Positions 1 through 11,960 of a stretch of 32,992 bases of DNA are shown here, piece by piece. The stretch is from NCBI RefSeq assembly GCF_001186125.1, contig NW_014040331.1, positions 64,048 through 97,039 on the forward strand. Reading direction: 5' to 3'. The DNA comes from Sphaeroforma arctica JP610. Its lineage: Eukaryota; Opisthokonta; Ichthyosporea; Ichthyophonida. The notes beneath the pieces were generated by a model. The model was not told the origin of the DNA. It saw nothing but the letters and a program-made list of their open reading frames with translations, and searched no databases. Position 1 is the stretch's first letter, and each line of letters starts with the position of its first letter. The position numbers and the translations under genes were made by a program.

Positions 1-192
1 ATGTATATATATCAAATTATATTTATATTTATTTATATATATATGTGTTTTATGTTTATATATATATATGGGTGCATGTTTGTATATACAAGTATATATA
101 TATGAGTGTATGTTTGTAGATACAAGTATATAAATATGTATCTAATTTTATTTGAATAAATATATACAAATATGGGTATATAATATGTAGGC

Positions 193-232
<40 letters not shown>

Positions 233-440
233 GCGTGTGTCTATGTGTGCGTGTGTGTGTCTGTGTGCATATATATATATGTGTGTATGTATGTATAATA
301 TATATATATATATATATATACAATACATATATATATATATACTTATACATATATATGTATCTCGGTCTGTGTGTATGTATGTATATATCCATATTTAAAT
401 ATATACATACATGTATACATGTTTATATATATATATAAAT
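1..440. repeat. TA/GT/TATG microsatellite tract
   Basis: Low-complexity DNA made of TA runs mixed with TATG, GTGT and TACA words. Open frames here read as long Tyr/Ile/His runs on both strands and are artefacts of the repeat. No gene is visible before the exon at 616. Confidence 0.9.
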
Positions 441-615
441 AAATTCAAGTGCACACGTATCTACATTTATAAGGTCGTTGAATACGTTTTCTGTTAGTAG
501 TTGTGTTACTTCTGCACTCGGCCATAAAATCTTTTTTGGCGAATTTTGCACGCTAGTTTCGAATCCTCCAGCCCAATTTCTATTCATGTATATTACTTTT
601 ATTCTTGTCGCGCAG

Positions 616-1036
616 GATACGGTAAACTTCACATGGATGTTCTGGTAGAGGGCTTCGAGGCACCAACAGATGCTGAATCAGCTGACACAGTCGAAGCACA
701 TGCCGCTCGCGACCGAATCTCTGTTGGTAGTGGCAATGCGGGTGTGGGGGGCAATTCTACCCGTAGTGGATCATCGTTAACTACATCCTCATCTAATCAA
801 GAAAAACATTTTCTGTATCACAGCGAAAACAGGCTGCCCGATCACGACGAGGAGAATGTGACCAGGTATTAAAGTCAGTTATGAACAGTGAGACTAGGCG
901 ATCGTGGGAATATTTCAGTTGTGTGTACACGGCAAAATTGTTGGTGGATGTGTGGGTAGTACATACTTATGATCAGCCATTGACGCCTGTCGAGTTTATG
1001 CGTACGCGCATGCTCCGGATATGCTATTGTATATGA
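616..1036 (+). CDS. 3' part of an unrecognised gene, one or two exons
   Basis: A non-repetitive coding stretch follows an acceptor-like site (CGCAG ending at 615). The frame is open from 616 to the TAA at 870-872. It starts GYGKLHMDVLVEGFE and then becomes rich in Ser, Gly, Asn, Asp and Glu, which looks disordered. It may simply end at 872. Alternatively a donor at 866 (AG then GTATTA) and an acceptor at 917-918 (TATTTCAG) remove a 53-nt intron. The frame then continues from 919 to a TGA at 1034-1036 and includes VVHTYDQPLTPVEFMRTR. The phases fit, with two leftover bases before and one after. I recognise no domain and infer no function. Earlier exons would lie left of the window. Confidence 0.4.
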
Positions 1037-1084
1037 CATAAATAGAGGCAGAAAGGCTTTTATCACGAATCGTTTGTGTATGTA

Positions 1085-1241
1085 GGAATATGGAATATGT
1101 ATACAAGTATTGTATAATATATATATTATATATTTATAAATATATATATTAATGCACACACACATATATATATATATGTATGTACGTATATGTATATATA
1201 TATATATATATATATGCACATATAAATATATATGTATGTAC

Positions 1242-1276
<35 letters not shown>

Positions 1277-1445
1277 TGTATGTATGTATATGTATAAATA
1301 AGATCTATATATATACTTGTATGTATGTATATGTATATATACATATATAAAGCGTATGTATGTATGTATTTGAACATATCTACATATACATGTGTATGTA
1401 AATACATTGTATATATATATATATAGTATGCGTATAAATACCCAT
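1085..1445. repeat. TA/TGTA microsatellite tract
   Basis: Alternating TA runs and TATGTATGTA words. The long frames across it on the minus strand are simple-repeat translations and are not called. Confidence 0.9.
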
Positions 1446-2016
1446 ATCCAAAGTTATCGCAACGCACCGTGTGCAGTAGTCACACACCGCCAGTACGAGG
1501 TCGCGCATTGTAATCACGAAATATCAAATCTATTGTACGTGGTCGCATAGCATTTGTGTATCAGACAGTACCACATGTGAGTAGTCACCTATCACAGAGA
1601 TGTGTGTTCGGTGCACAAACAGACTGTCAACCGCCGATATATAGGTCTTAGAAACGCATTAGGTTCAATTTGGAGTAGTTCACGACCGGCGGTGCTTGTT
1701 GCCATGGATATCATTTAGATCGAGTCCTTCTACACATACATCTGTGACATTCGGAAAAGCTCAGCCGGACTCTCAGCTGCCGTTTGTCGAGAACCAATGG
1801 AATGTTTAGATACAATCGAGAACTGGAGAATTGTTTGCAAGCGGGTATATGGCATCATATTGCCGAATTGACCCTCGTAGTCGAGTTTAACAATCCAAAC
1901 TACGGTGGGCTAGTAGGACGATGGTATGTCGGTGAACTAGCGATACACTCGGAAAGCCGGCACTGTAAAACCATGACACCACATTTACGTTATCGGGTAT
2001 GGCGATGCAGTGCTGC
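1446..2016. other. Unique sequence without a recognised gene
   Basis: Mixed-composition DNA after the microsatellite. One plus-strand frame of 83 codons (1784-2035) runs into the tandem duplication that follows. It shows no domain I recognise, and its last codons fall inside the repeat. I see no other feature. Confidence 0.5.
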
Positions 2017-2192
2017 TAATGGCTGCCATGTGTAGCGGAAATGAACTGTTGTAGTTCGCAGATTGGGTGAAAGGCAGACGCGATAGACCGAACTAAGCTG
2101 GGACTAATGGCTGCCATGTGTAGCGGAAATGAACTGTTGTAGTTCGCAGATTGGGTGAAAGGCAGACGCGATAGACCGAACTAAGCTGGGAC
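2017..2192. repeat. Exact tandem duplication, 2 x 88 bp
   Basis: Positions 2017-2104 and 2105-2192 read as identical copies, each beginning TAATGGCTGCC and ending AGCTGGGAC. The lack of differences implies a very recent duplication or an assembly artefact. The unit is unique-looking DNA, not a microsatellite. Confidence 0.9.
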
Positions 2193-2444
2193 AAATAAAT
2201 TGGTATCTTTGCACAATGGTTCATCTCCAGGTATTTATCTGGGATGCTGTTTGAATCTGAACTGTAATGTTATCAACAAGTGTAGATTTGTATAGTTTTC
2301 GCCTGTCAACACGAGCCAGTAGTTTTACTAGTATTTGGCACGATGGATGGACGTATAATCTTTCCTATATTGTACATGAAACGTAACGAATAATCAACCG
2401 GGCACAAATGGTAATAATGAAATGACTACAGACGTTAAACTTGT

Positions 2445-2985
2445 GTATTACTTCAACAACATGATTGACACATACATTACACGCTCTCGATAGGCGTAAG
2501 AAATGAGCCCGTTCGTTCCTGCGATACACTTTAGCCACGTGATCCAAAAATGATATTTCTGTAGAAACATTCTACAGAAACCGATTTCACGAGTTTAACA
2601 CATGTATTACTTCAGCTCTCGATGGCGTATTATATAAGCCCATTCGCCCCTGTGATGCACTATAATCACGTGATTCTTGATGGTTACATCTGCGGATCCA
2701 TCCTACGAACGATGGCAGCAGGTGTTGAATAGGTTTGCTACTTCAGCAACATGATTGGCACTTACATTACACGTACTTGAAAGGCGTCATAAATGAGCCC
2801 ATCGGCCCTGCGATACACTAAAACCACGTGATTCTTGATAGTTACTTCTGTAGTTTCATTCTACGAACAATGGGTCACTTACATTACCCGCACTCGATAA
2901 GCGTGATTGGCCCGTCCGCCCCTACGGTACGCAATAGCCGCGTGATTCCTGGTGAGTTTTTCTGTAGATCGATTCTACGAATATT
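2445..2985. repeat. Degenerate satellite, four copies of about 110-160 bp
   Basis: Four diverged copies follow one another at about 2445-2600, 2606-2738, 2739-2872 and 2873-2985. Each has the same order of blocks: an ATTACTTCA start, a TTACATTACAC block, CTCGATAGGCG, a GAGCCC block, a GATACACT block, CACGTGAT, and a closing TTCTACGAA-like block. The second copy lacks the TTACATTACAC block. CACGTG occurs in the first three and CGCGTG in the fourth. The first copy ends in a 9-bp inverted repeat (2556-2564 with 2572-2580). Confidence 0.8.
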
Positions 2986-3123
2986 AAACCATTTACGATC
3001 CGAACTGGTCACTATTCCGGAATCGATTGTTTCATAAATTCGTAATCAAACGATCGTGATTGTAGACTGTAGCAATAATGTTCAGTGTACTGTATGCTGC
3101 ATACACACTCAGCCTCCTCCACA

Positions 3124-3243
3124 ATGGCATTGTCATTATTACCCACTACTGTAGTACCAATTCTTCTTGTATGGTCCACACTAGTCCTGGTTAGTTGTCG
3201 CTACCTTTACCACGAGGCATGGGAAGAGTGCTCAGACAAGTGA
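3124..3243 (+). CDS. Possible small membrane peptide, 39 aa
   Basis: A short frame starts at an ATG after CACA and ends with TGA. Residues 2-30 are strongly hydrophobic (ALSLLPTTVVPILLVW onward) and are followed by a polar tail with Cys, Glu and Asp/Lys. The composition resembles a signal anchor or single transmembrane span. No homologue comes to mind. In non-coding DNA a frame this short occurs often by chance, so it is listed only as a candidate. It could also be the first exon of a longer gene. Confidence 0.15.
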   Translation: MALSLLPTTVVPILLVWSTLVLVSCRYLYHEAWEECSDK

Positions 3244-3369
3244 GGGACAACAGGGGAGAGGAAATACCATAGGCTCAACCGGATTGTCCAAAGATAAACG
3301 AGGTATCTACGATAATTGAAATAGCGAACGCTAAAACCGTCGATAATGAATATCATCATGTGACTGACT

Positions 3370-3500
3370 TAGAGATGAGTGCGACAGAGCTTTTGGTGCA
3401 TATGGCGTGTTCATGGTCATGCGAGCACGTCTTACGTTTCATATACACAGTGATCATAAACCGTTGAAGAACCTTCTACAGGGTAGGCTGCTACTTCGGA
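3370..3500 (+). mobile_element. Broken Ty3/gypsy RNase H remnant (fossil)
   Basis: A short plus-strand segment carries the conserved RNase H signature of Ty3/gypsy LTR retrotransposons, a SDHKPLKNLL-like block near 3450-3475. Only this part of a pol gene is recognisable. No LTRs, integrase or gag are visible nearby. It is broken, with several disruptions, and is probably an old insertion. Confidence 0.6.
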
Positions 3501-3525
3501 CACTTCGAAAGCGAAACAGCAAAAT

Positions 3526-3777
3526 GTGCGGCGTGCGTTGGAGACGGCTAGTTGCATTGATGCGGTGGTCGAGCATATTTTGGAGCATTTCGAAGTATTG
3601 GGAGACTGCCCGTTACGGCTTGGCCCGGATGTGATGGATACAGTGTTTCATTCCGTTGCACGTAGAGTGACGTTTGGATGGCCACTGGAACAGTGCAAAC
3701 CTGTTGACGCACTACCCATGCTATCTGTGCCATATGATACGAACGAAGATATCAGTTGCTGGGCTGAAGCAGGTTAG
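3526..3777 (+). other. Unrecognised 83-codon open frame
   Basis: An open frame of ordinary composition begins near the retroelement remnant and ends in TAG. It includes DAVVEHILEHFEVLGDCP and later SVPYDTNEDISCWAEAG. It is more protein-like than its surroundings but matches no family I know. It could be an exon, part of the neighbouring fossil, or chance. Confidence 0.2.
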
Positions 3778-4239
3778 ACGGGAGCGGCAATGAGTATGCA
3801 TCCGAAGTGAGCAGCCATAGCAAGGTAACGGTGGCGCTTTTTTTAAGAGCGCGAACGCAGTAGTAGCGGTCCCAGTATGGCTGGCGCGACGTGGTTTCTC
3901 ACGTTTTATACCATGCTGGAGGATGTGCCCATTGTAGTTTCTCCTGAGGAGGATACGGAGGGGTTTTTTGGGATAACAAACGGTTGGGGTACACCTTAAT
4001 CAAACTGTTGCAGAGCAATCGGACGGAAACGTTGTAATATTCTCCCCGTGTATTTTGGAAGTGCTTGGGCTTCCAATTCAAGCGGTATGGGGAACACCGA
4101 CGGTAAAAACTTATATTATCAGTATGAGAAACCTTCTGCAGAACACTTTAACACTTCGATGATATGCTATTTCGACTTATATGCCACTAAATCTCACGCT
4201 GATCACATGATGCTTCTTAGCATAGGTTGTGACTGTTGC

Positions 4240-6735
4240 ATAGGGATAATATAATTTATTTCAAAAATGGCAAGTATGTATGATACAATGTATGAACATA
4301 TGGTATGACTCTCATAGTCGCTGTAGTGGTTCAGGAAAGATTGATGGGAAGAAGTGGTCAGTAAATTCCCGTTTGAAGCTTGGGCCAAGTGAGTCGACAA
4401 TGGAAGATATGTGCTGAGTCAATTCGGGCCGATGTTGACAAAACACTGTTACTATCGCATGTTCCATATATTTGCTTGCTGACCTACTAAGTAGAGTACC
4501 CACCTCTGTGTTACGGATCGGGTCTGCGCCGTGTAGTGCCGCGGAATGGGTTAGTGAAGAGTACGAAATACCGAGAACGACCAGGTTATCCGTCATAATC
4601 CGGTCGAGAAGCGAGGATGGGGGTAAGCCAATGCCGCACCAGACCACGGATGAATTCGATATGTATTGTCTGGCCTGGATCGGAAGTATCATAGTCGGAA
4701 CCAACAAGCGCGGTGATTTGGTTTGAACCGATATTTGGAAGTAGTATTTCAACAGCGTGATTAGCCGGGGTATGGGAAACATCTGTTGATGTGTCAGGGA
4801 CGAGCGAGGATACGGTGGTTCTTCAACATGCTGGAGAAAAGATCCAAGGTGTTCGTGGAGGGTCCAGATACTGTGGAAGTCGTAGTACTCCTGTAATTGC
4901 TGAAGGAGGTCAGGGCCAATGGGCGGCAGTTTCGGGCCCACCAGGATGCGTCGAATCAGTTGTTGGATGCAGGTAAAGTGGCTGGTAGTGAACTTGTGGC
5001 TACCGGGGCAGACAGGGCAGAGACAGCCGTATGTGCGGTAGTCGAGCAATGTGAACATGTACGTATTCGTTACAATCATAGCACAGAGCCGGATTAGTGT
5101 AGACTTGAAGCAGCGATTGAAGCTATCGTGTCTGGCTGTGTCTTGGTTTGAGGTTGGCGGTTTACCCATAACCAGTTGGTAGTAATATTGGCGCCGGGCC
5201 ATTGCCGCGATCTCCTTGTTGGACCAACGTTTTGTTGAGTTCATCCTGATGTCGTCACAGCGTTGGCGGAGGGCTACATGGTCGGGTGTACGCCCGCCCG
5301 TGGTTTTGTGTACAGTTTTCAGGTGAGCATAGATACTGTACGGGAAGCGCAGTGATGGTTTATCGTGGGCCCAGGCGGGATGCGTCAGAGGGGTAAGTGG
5401 ATTTGTGCTTGCCTTTGAGTCGAGTTGTATTCCCAGGCAACCTCCGAGGTAGTCCGCGAATGGTCGCGCGGGTAGCAGGCCGCAAAAGTGAAGTAAGCTT
5501 GTTTGATGTTTGGGAAACCGAGGGTATTTAGTGCCCGTGATGATGGCTGCTGCTTGGATGAGTGCTGAGTTAAAGCGCTCGAATAGGGGGCCCAACGCAT
5601 CCTTCAATATAGGCGGAGCCCAGGCAATAATGTTCAGCCCATATGTAGCCGTGGATAGGATGAATGTTTTGAACATCACCAGTCGGTTGTGGGGGTGTCG
5701 CCAGCTGAAGCCATGGAAGCCATAAGCGCGGAAAGAGGCGATACCCAGTGACAATGCTGCAACCAGTGATTCCATATGTCTAGCGAGGTTGATTCCTGGT
5801 ACTCCGTGAGAGAGTGGGAACCCCAGGTATTTGGAGTGTTTCGGTTCGGCATGTGTGGGCGCCAGTTTCAGGGGGAGGTAACGTGTGTTCCAAGGTGCAT
5901 CTGCAAGCGTCGGCGTGATAAGTTCACCATATATACGGAGGGTTGGCGCCGCGTGTCGCAAGTTGGTAGATCGTACTCGGGGTTTAATGACACCCTGTTC
6001 GAGGCCAGATTTGCGTCCCCACGCATCAATGTAATCTAAGAAGGGCTGGAGCGAAACCGATCGAGGGGCTTGGATCCGTGTGTTATCGAGAAATAAATAA
6101 GAGCGGAGGAGCTTGGGCCGAAATTGTGCTAGCGTGACAGCTAAGGAATCTATGTAGATAATAAAGAGCTGGGGGTCGACGATTGAGCCTTGTAGGATGC
6201 CATTCGTTCTATGGAATAGAGACGAGAGCGTGCCGCGGTATATCACTCGGGTAGGGACCCTCCCAAACAGCGCGCGGAGGCAGTTGATCCAGTTTTCGGG
6301 CATTCCAGCGTGACGCAGAAGTACCTATAGGCGTGGGAGAGCGACCTTGTCGTATGCCTTGGTTATGTCCAGACAGACGTCGTTCCACTCCTCTTCTGAC
6401 TGTGTCTCAGATTCCATGGCGGCAAGTGCTTGTGTATGACAGGAGTACCGTGATTTGAAGCCAGCTTGGGTAGCATGGGTAGCAGAGCCGGGGTGGCTCG
6501 TAATCAGATTAAGAAAGCACTTTTCAAAGATGCGTCTGACTATTTGCGTAAGCGTGATGGGGCGGAAGTCGGCGGGGGAGGTGATATCTGCATCGGCTTT
6601 CTTTGGGTGCACTATCAGGAGGCTGCAGTTCAGGGCTGCGGGGATGGTACCCGCCTTCAGTAGCTCAGTGAATGCTTCGGCAAGGAGTCTAATCAGTGGG
6701 CTATTGGCGTCGGGGCGTCTTAGTTCATGGAGCTA
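4240..6735 (-). mobile_element. 5'-truncated non-LTR retrotransposon (LINE)
   Basis: The element lies on the minus strand. Its left boundary is about 4240, where an AATAAA (minus strand, 4255-4260) sits about 50 nt past the ORF stop. Its right boundary is near 6735, where the reverse transcriptase reading begins abruptly. No endonuclease domain remains, and none is found further right, so this is a typical 5' truncation. I see no clear target-site duplication and no long poly-A tail. The clade cannot be fixed by eye. The RT and cysteine pattern show that it is not an LTR element. Confidence 0.85.
4312..6732 (-). pseudogene. LINE reverse transcriptase, partial, inactive
   Basis: One reading frame of 807 codons, including the stop, runs from 6732 to the TGA at 4312. 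It is interrupted by a single in-frame TAG at 6325-6327. The reverse transcriptase blocks are in order: DFRPITLTQIVRRIFEK, then QAGFKSRYSCHTQALA, then VCLDITKAYDKV (the first catalytic Asp is kept), then NGILQGSIVDPQLF. The FADD catalytic box reads FLDN near 6090, so the catalytic Ala-Asp-Asp core is lost. A long C-terminal region follows, with a CLCPVC...H...C zinc-like motif near 4960-5035. With only one stop in 2.4 kb the insertion looks fairly young, yet it is catalytically dead as read. Confidence 0.85.
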
Positions 6736-7208
6736 ACACTCTCATCATCATCCATCAGAAGGGGGTTTTCTAAGTCAGTGGTTTCAACTACATTTTTTTA
6801 CAAACTCTGACTGCAACACAGGGTACATCGAAGCTTTATATCAATGTACCTATGTCGGCTATAGTAATACGAATTAGAATGTATATTATTATGTTCCTCT
6901 TTATCGCTAATAAGCTTCTTGTTGGGCACCTCGCGCCCATAAAAATACTGGAACATACAGAGCTGGATACAAACGCGTTCATTCAAATGATATTTTTATG
7001 ACATTCATTCAAATGATGATTTTATGACACTTATCGCGTTAATCCCACCGATAGGCTCACAATGGGGGTTTAAAGCCACGTTTATTCACAGCTATACCGC
7101 AGGTTGGGGTGCGTTGATGTCGAATACACCGTGAAACATATCTGCAACAACATTTCTCAGTCTCGCAAGAGAAATCAGTCCCTTATCTCAACTCACAGTA
7201 CTAATTAC
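6736..7208. other. Spacer between the LINE and the 3' end of WDR24
   Basis: No gene is seen. A 26-bp unit ending TTTTATGACA is repeated twice at about 6977-7028, starting TTCATTCAAATGAT in each copy. A possible second WDR24 poly-A signal (TTTATT on the plus strand) lies at 7081-7086. Confidence 0.5.
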
Positions 7209-7214
7209 TTTATT
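7209..7214 (-). terminator. Probable poly-A signal of the WDR24 gene
   Basis: AATAAA on the minus strand lies about 115 nt beyond the WDR24 stop codon. This is a plausible distance for a 3' UTR. A second AATAAA is at 7081-7086. Neither has supporting transcript data here. Confidence 0.5.
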
Positions 7215-7327
7215 ATACAGACTATGTCTACAATAGTAGACTTCTTTCTAGACGCTTGCCCTAGCCCTATACCAAGCCGCACGCAGCTACTTGCACAGTA
7301 TATGTCATTACTGTTTCTATATATTTT

Positions 7328-10300
7328 CTACCGGAACGTGCACTGGTGGCCACATCCCGTAGGGCATAACACCTGTTTGGTAAACCAATCGTTCATGTGC
7401 TGCAAGTGTCCTCCATGGCCACACCCCTGGCACCACAAGTACGGGCCTCCCACCACTTGGCGACTGTATGGGGATGAGTATGTAGGTATACTTTAGTGTG
7501 TGAATAGCCAAATGTACGTGTGAATTCAGTGGCGTACGCGTATAAGGGTTCAGAATGTTTGTGAAATCAATCATTCATGTACTGCAAATGTCCCTCATGC
7601 TCCCACTCCTCACTCCACAGATACGGGTGGGAACTATATGAGAGGCACTATGCTGGAATGTGCAGTATATGTACAAGTAAAATACACGGATAGAAACATG
7701 CACATTGGAGGCAAAGAGTCTATATCCACCGGGTAATATGGTGCCAACCAAGCCAAAGGCAGCTGACAGTATATCTTGGGCGAACACATCCTGCTCATAC
7801 TACAGAATCAACCACATCTCCGCCTGCTAGCGAATGTGCTATTAGTAAACTCAAAGCATGCAAGTTTTTAAACGGAAAACCCTTAGATACGACAACACTC
7901 ACCCCCAAACATAACGGCCAATGATGCTTAATGAACGTAATGTATAGGTATTCAATATGTATATGGAAAATAGAAAAAATAAATGATTATGGGTACTCCG
8001 CTTATAGGAGCCTAATGAAAAAGCTTCGATGATCAAAAGCAATCACTAGCAATGGTACTCAATCTTTCAGATCTAACGCTAGCAGATACAGTAGCTCGCC
8101 TTTCGTCCGGCAGAAGTAGGTACCACTCAAGCAGCTACATACACAAATTTATATGTACATTGCATTATGTATACATACAATGTGTGAATATTATTAAGTA
8201 TATACATGTGTCGCTCTACATGATCTAGATTGCGCACACGTGATATACGCATCGCAATGGCCATACCAAAGGCTGCACAAGCTGTTGAGTCTCGAGTGAC
8301 AGTGCTTGCAACCGGGTCCGTTGCCTAACAGCGGCTTCAGGCATGTACTGCACGACAGGTAGATCGTTGTTGAGTCCTGCCAAGGTGTCATGCCAGAAGG
8401 TGTCATGTTAGATGGTGTCAATGGCAATTATCTAGACTCATATAAACAAACGTAAAGATACACAGATAAACACTCATGCTATGTAATTATGACCGAATAT
8501 ACACGCAAACACAGACACACAGACACACAGACACAGACACAGACATATACATATATATAATATCCATAAGGGCACACTTCAATGCATTGACACTCATGCA
8601 TCACAGAATGCGCAATCATACCATATACAGACACTCCAACACACGACTTAGAAAGTACTCAAACTACTATCTACTCATGCTTACGCCAACAACACTCTCG
8701 ATGGTTACTCTCGTACCTACCAATCATACTGACATCGCCCTACATACTTGATTGATCTCATTGATGGCTGGCACTATGCTCTGCTTGATCAGCACATTCG
8801 CCAGCGCAAACTCACTGCGTCTGTGCAGAATATCTATGTAGGCCGAGAACCACTCCTCAAACATCTGCTGCGTAAACGAGCGTGGCAAGGACTCCACATG
8901 GCACCCCAACACTTGCACCAGCGTACAGCAGAACTGCACATCGCCCTGCGGGTGTGTGTATGTGGACAAGGATGGTGGGCATGACTTGATCAGGTATGCC
9001 TGTAGGTCTTTGGTGTGTTTTGATGAGTGTGTGTATGCTATACAGGTGTGTGTATGTGGACAAGCATTGTGGGCATGACTTGATCAGATATGCCTGTAGG
9101 TCTTTGTTGTGTGTTGATGTGTGTGTGTATGCTATGCAGGTGTGCGTATGTGGACAAGGATGGTGCGCATGGCTTAAATACTAAAGGATGTATCGTAGGT
9201 GTGTTTATAGGTTTGTCGTGTGTTGATGGATGTGTGTACGCCCTAGAGGCGTACGCGTGGAGAAGGATTGCAGGTATTGCTAAGGGATACAAAGCATGTT
9301 GGTATGTCTTTGGTGTGTGTGTTGGTGTATGTGTAGACGCAAATGGTCGCCTTGAAAATGACTATATTCCTGTGGATGCGGATATAAGTGAGAATAGTTG
9401 TCCACACATGCGTGTATTTATATCTATTTGTTTATAAATAACAAACTTTAGAGCTGTATGTATTGTACTTTCGCAGCCACACTTTGAAATATATTTTTCA
9501 ACGTATTGAATTGCACGTGTGCAATAGGCAGGATTAGAAATATAGAAAGTATCGTGATACACGTACATACATATCAACAAATAGAGATAAGCCTGTCATA
9601 GTGAGGGCAAGCGTTGTGTCTACGCCGAGAACAAGAGAACGTTTCTACATTGAGCTCCTGACGAACACATGGTAGTCTGTTTCTACGACCCAAAAGTCAT
9701 GCACTTTAGAAACAACCAATACAATTGCGTGCATGCGCTTGGACTTGCCTGGTCTGCACTAAAGCTCAGCACATCCGCTACAATAGCCGGCGTCGCCCAG
9801 GGGGAGGTCTGTGTTTTTCTGGACTGAGATGTCCTATAAATAGAACACGTGACGAGATCAAATCAGTGTGGAGTGGGTCGGCAAATCGGTACAGTTTAAC
9901 GGGAAAATGGTCTCAAACATACACAATGCAGCGTGGCTGCGCCTATGAGATGAACTATACCTATCCATCCTTGACAAGCCGTACTCAGGTAGGAGGGTAG
10001 GGTCAGGGTGGGTATAGTCACACCAACGAATTGGGAGCGTTGCTAAGAAACGTGCCTCAGAAGCCTTAACATCTGGACAGTGGTGCGTGTTTTCAACCCT
10101 GTACGTTCTATATATGTACACTGCTACAGATACTGCTGTCGAGTTGCCTTTGTGTACGTGCGAACCCCGATTGGGAGATTGAGAAACTTTGGTAGGAAAT
10201 AAACAGACCTGAATTAGATATGGACCCAAACACATTAAACCCAAAAACCCTGGAATCAGCGAGGTATGCGGGAAGGGAGAAGTGAAGCCTATGCGTGCGA

Positions 10301-11300
10301 TGTCTAATGATATTTGCCAAAGACTAATAGATGTGTGACTGGAAGGAGTACTAAGGACGAAGCGACTGAGAAACAATCCAACCCCCCCCCAAAAAAGAAC
10401 ACCTCAAATAGGGTGAGCAATACGAGATGGTAGAAAAAGACCGGGCAGAATGACCCAATTTCTTGATATACCCTTACCTAAATAATATGAAATGTAGAAT
10501 ATGATATATAAATACGTATACACCAGCCGATAACGCTATCAGGGCTATGGAAGACAGAGCTTAGCGCCAAAGTCTGCATACGAGAATGCTGTACACGATT
10601 AAACGCGATCTACATAGACGTACATCAGCAATTCAGCATGAACAGCAAGTGTCTCACAAGACAGCAGTGTCACTGAATACGTTAGCACAGATGATTCATA
10701 CACAACCACTCCATTTGGGAGCATTTGACAGCACATGACGGCTCCTACACACACACACACACACACACAAAACATACACGCACAGACACAGACACAGACA
10801 CAGACACACACAATTGATCTGTAGTAATACACACAGACACACAATTGATCTGAAGTAGTAGACACACCACACACACACACACACAATTGATCAGTAGTAA
10901 TACACACACACAGTGGAGAGATCATTGGCACAGTACTGATACTGCAATTACACTCGAGCATCGTCGAAGTGTATGTACATGCAAAGTCTTCCGTGTTTCC
11001 GTATACGTACATGTATAACGTATGTACATACACGTACAAAAGCACACATATAGAAATATGTACATATACATACATAAGCAGACATATACACATACGCACA
11101 TATACATACATAAGCACACATATACACATACGTACATATACATACATAAGCAGACTTATACACATACGAACATATACATACATAAGCACACATATACACA
11201 TACGTACATAAGAACACATATACACATACGTACATTACATACATAAGAACACATATATACTTACGTACATATACATAAATGACCATATATATATATATAT

Positions 11301-11371
<71 letters not shown>

Positions 11372-11897
11372 CACACACACCATGTGGGATCTCTGCCGTG
11401 TGCGTCCAGGGTGGCAGCAGGTCCAGGGTTTGCGGACCGAGCTGTGTCGGCAGTGGTCTTAACCCAAGACTCATAACCAATCAGAAACTGCGGGATGCAA
11501 GAAAATGCCACAGAACAGCCAATGAATGCCACAGATGAGACGACCATAGACAAGGAAGACACCGAACATTGCGTGGCAGTGTTTGCAAACAGGTTATTAG
11601 GAATGTGTACTTCAAAGCTTCGTTTAACTATACAAATGGGCTCATGAGTGGGATAGAAGAAAGCAAATGGAGTCCTGAAAAGGATAGGCGCGATACAGAC
11701 AATGTCATATATGACAGATACATCATTAGAAGTTAGTTGGATCATATATAACGCCATTTGAACGATCTTGTGTTTCGTTTCGGACACACATGCTCGTTGC
11801 GCATATAGGTACCGACAAATATTTCATAAACACACACATACACACGCACACACACACACACACACATATATATATACACATACATACATATATATAC

Positions 11898-11960
<63 letters not shown>

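Larger units (their letters stand above)
7328..9833 (-). other. WDR24: WDR24 exons 15-18: helical block and C-terminal zinc domain
   Basis: Exon 15 ends [19 protein letters not shown], matching human PPDFFGVLVRDMLHFYAEQ. Exon 16 continues [14 protein letters not shown] and [12 protein letters not shown], matching human GDVQMAVSVLIVLG and WYTSYIDLLQRF. Exons 17-18 give the zinc domain, with ordered pairs [34 protein letters not shown] and the end TFR-stop. The Cys before RQVVGG is encoded across the exon 17/18 junction, which supports those splice sites. In known GATOR2 structures these RING-like C-termini pair WDR24 with MIOS and WDR59. Confidence 0.93.

Noticed and set aside
7104-7574. Frames on both strands over the last WDR24 exon
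   Set aside because: Only the minus-strand frame giving [13 protein letters not shown] matches a family. The others are shifted readings of the same DNA.
9858-10376. 172-codon minus-strand frame in the intron upstream of WDR24 exon 15
   Set aside because: It has no recognisable domain, lies wholly within an intron of the same-strand gene and ends just before a confirmed exon. Treated as chance.
10599-11225. Long Cys/Val/Tyr-rich minus-strand frame
   Set aside because: It is the translation of CA and TACATA repeats. The same applies to frames in all TA, CA and TACA tracts.
11487-11787. Upstream extension of WDR24 exon 14 to about 11787
   Set aside because: The frame is open, but no acceptor there keeps phase with exon 13, and nothing matches WDR24.
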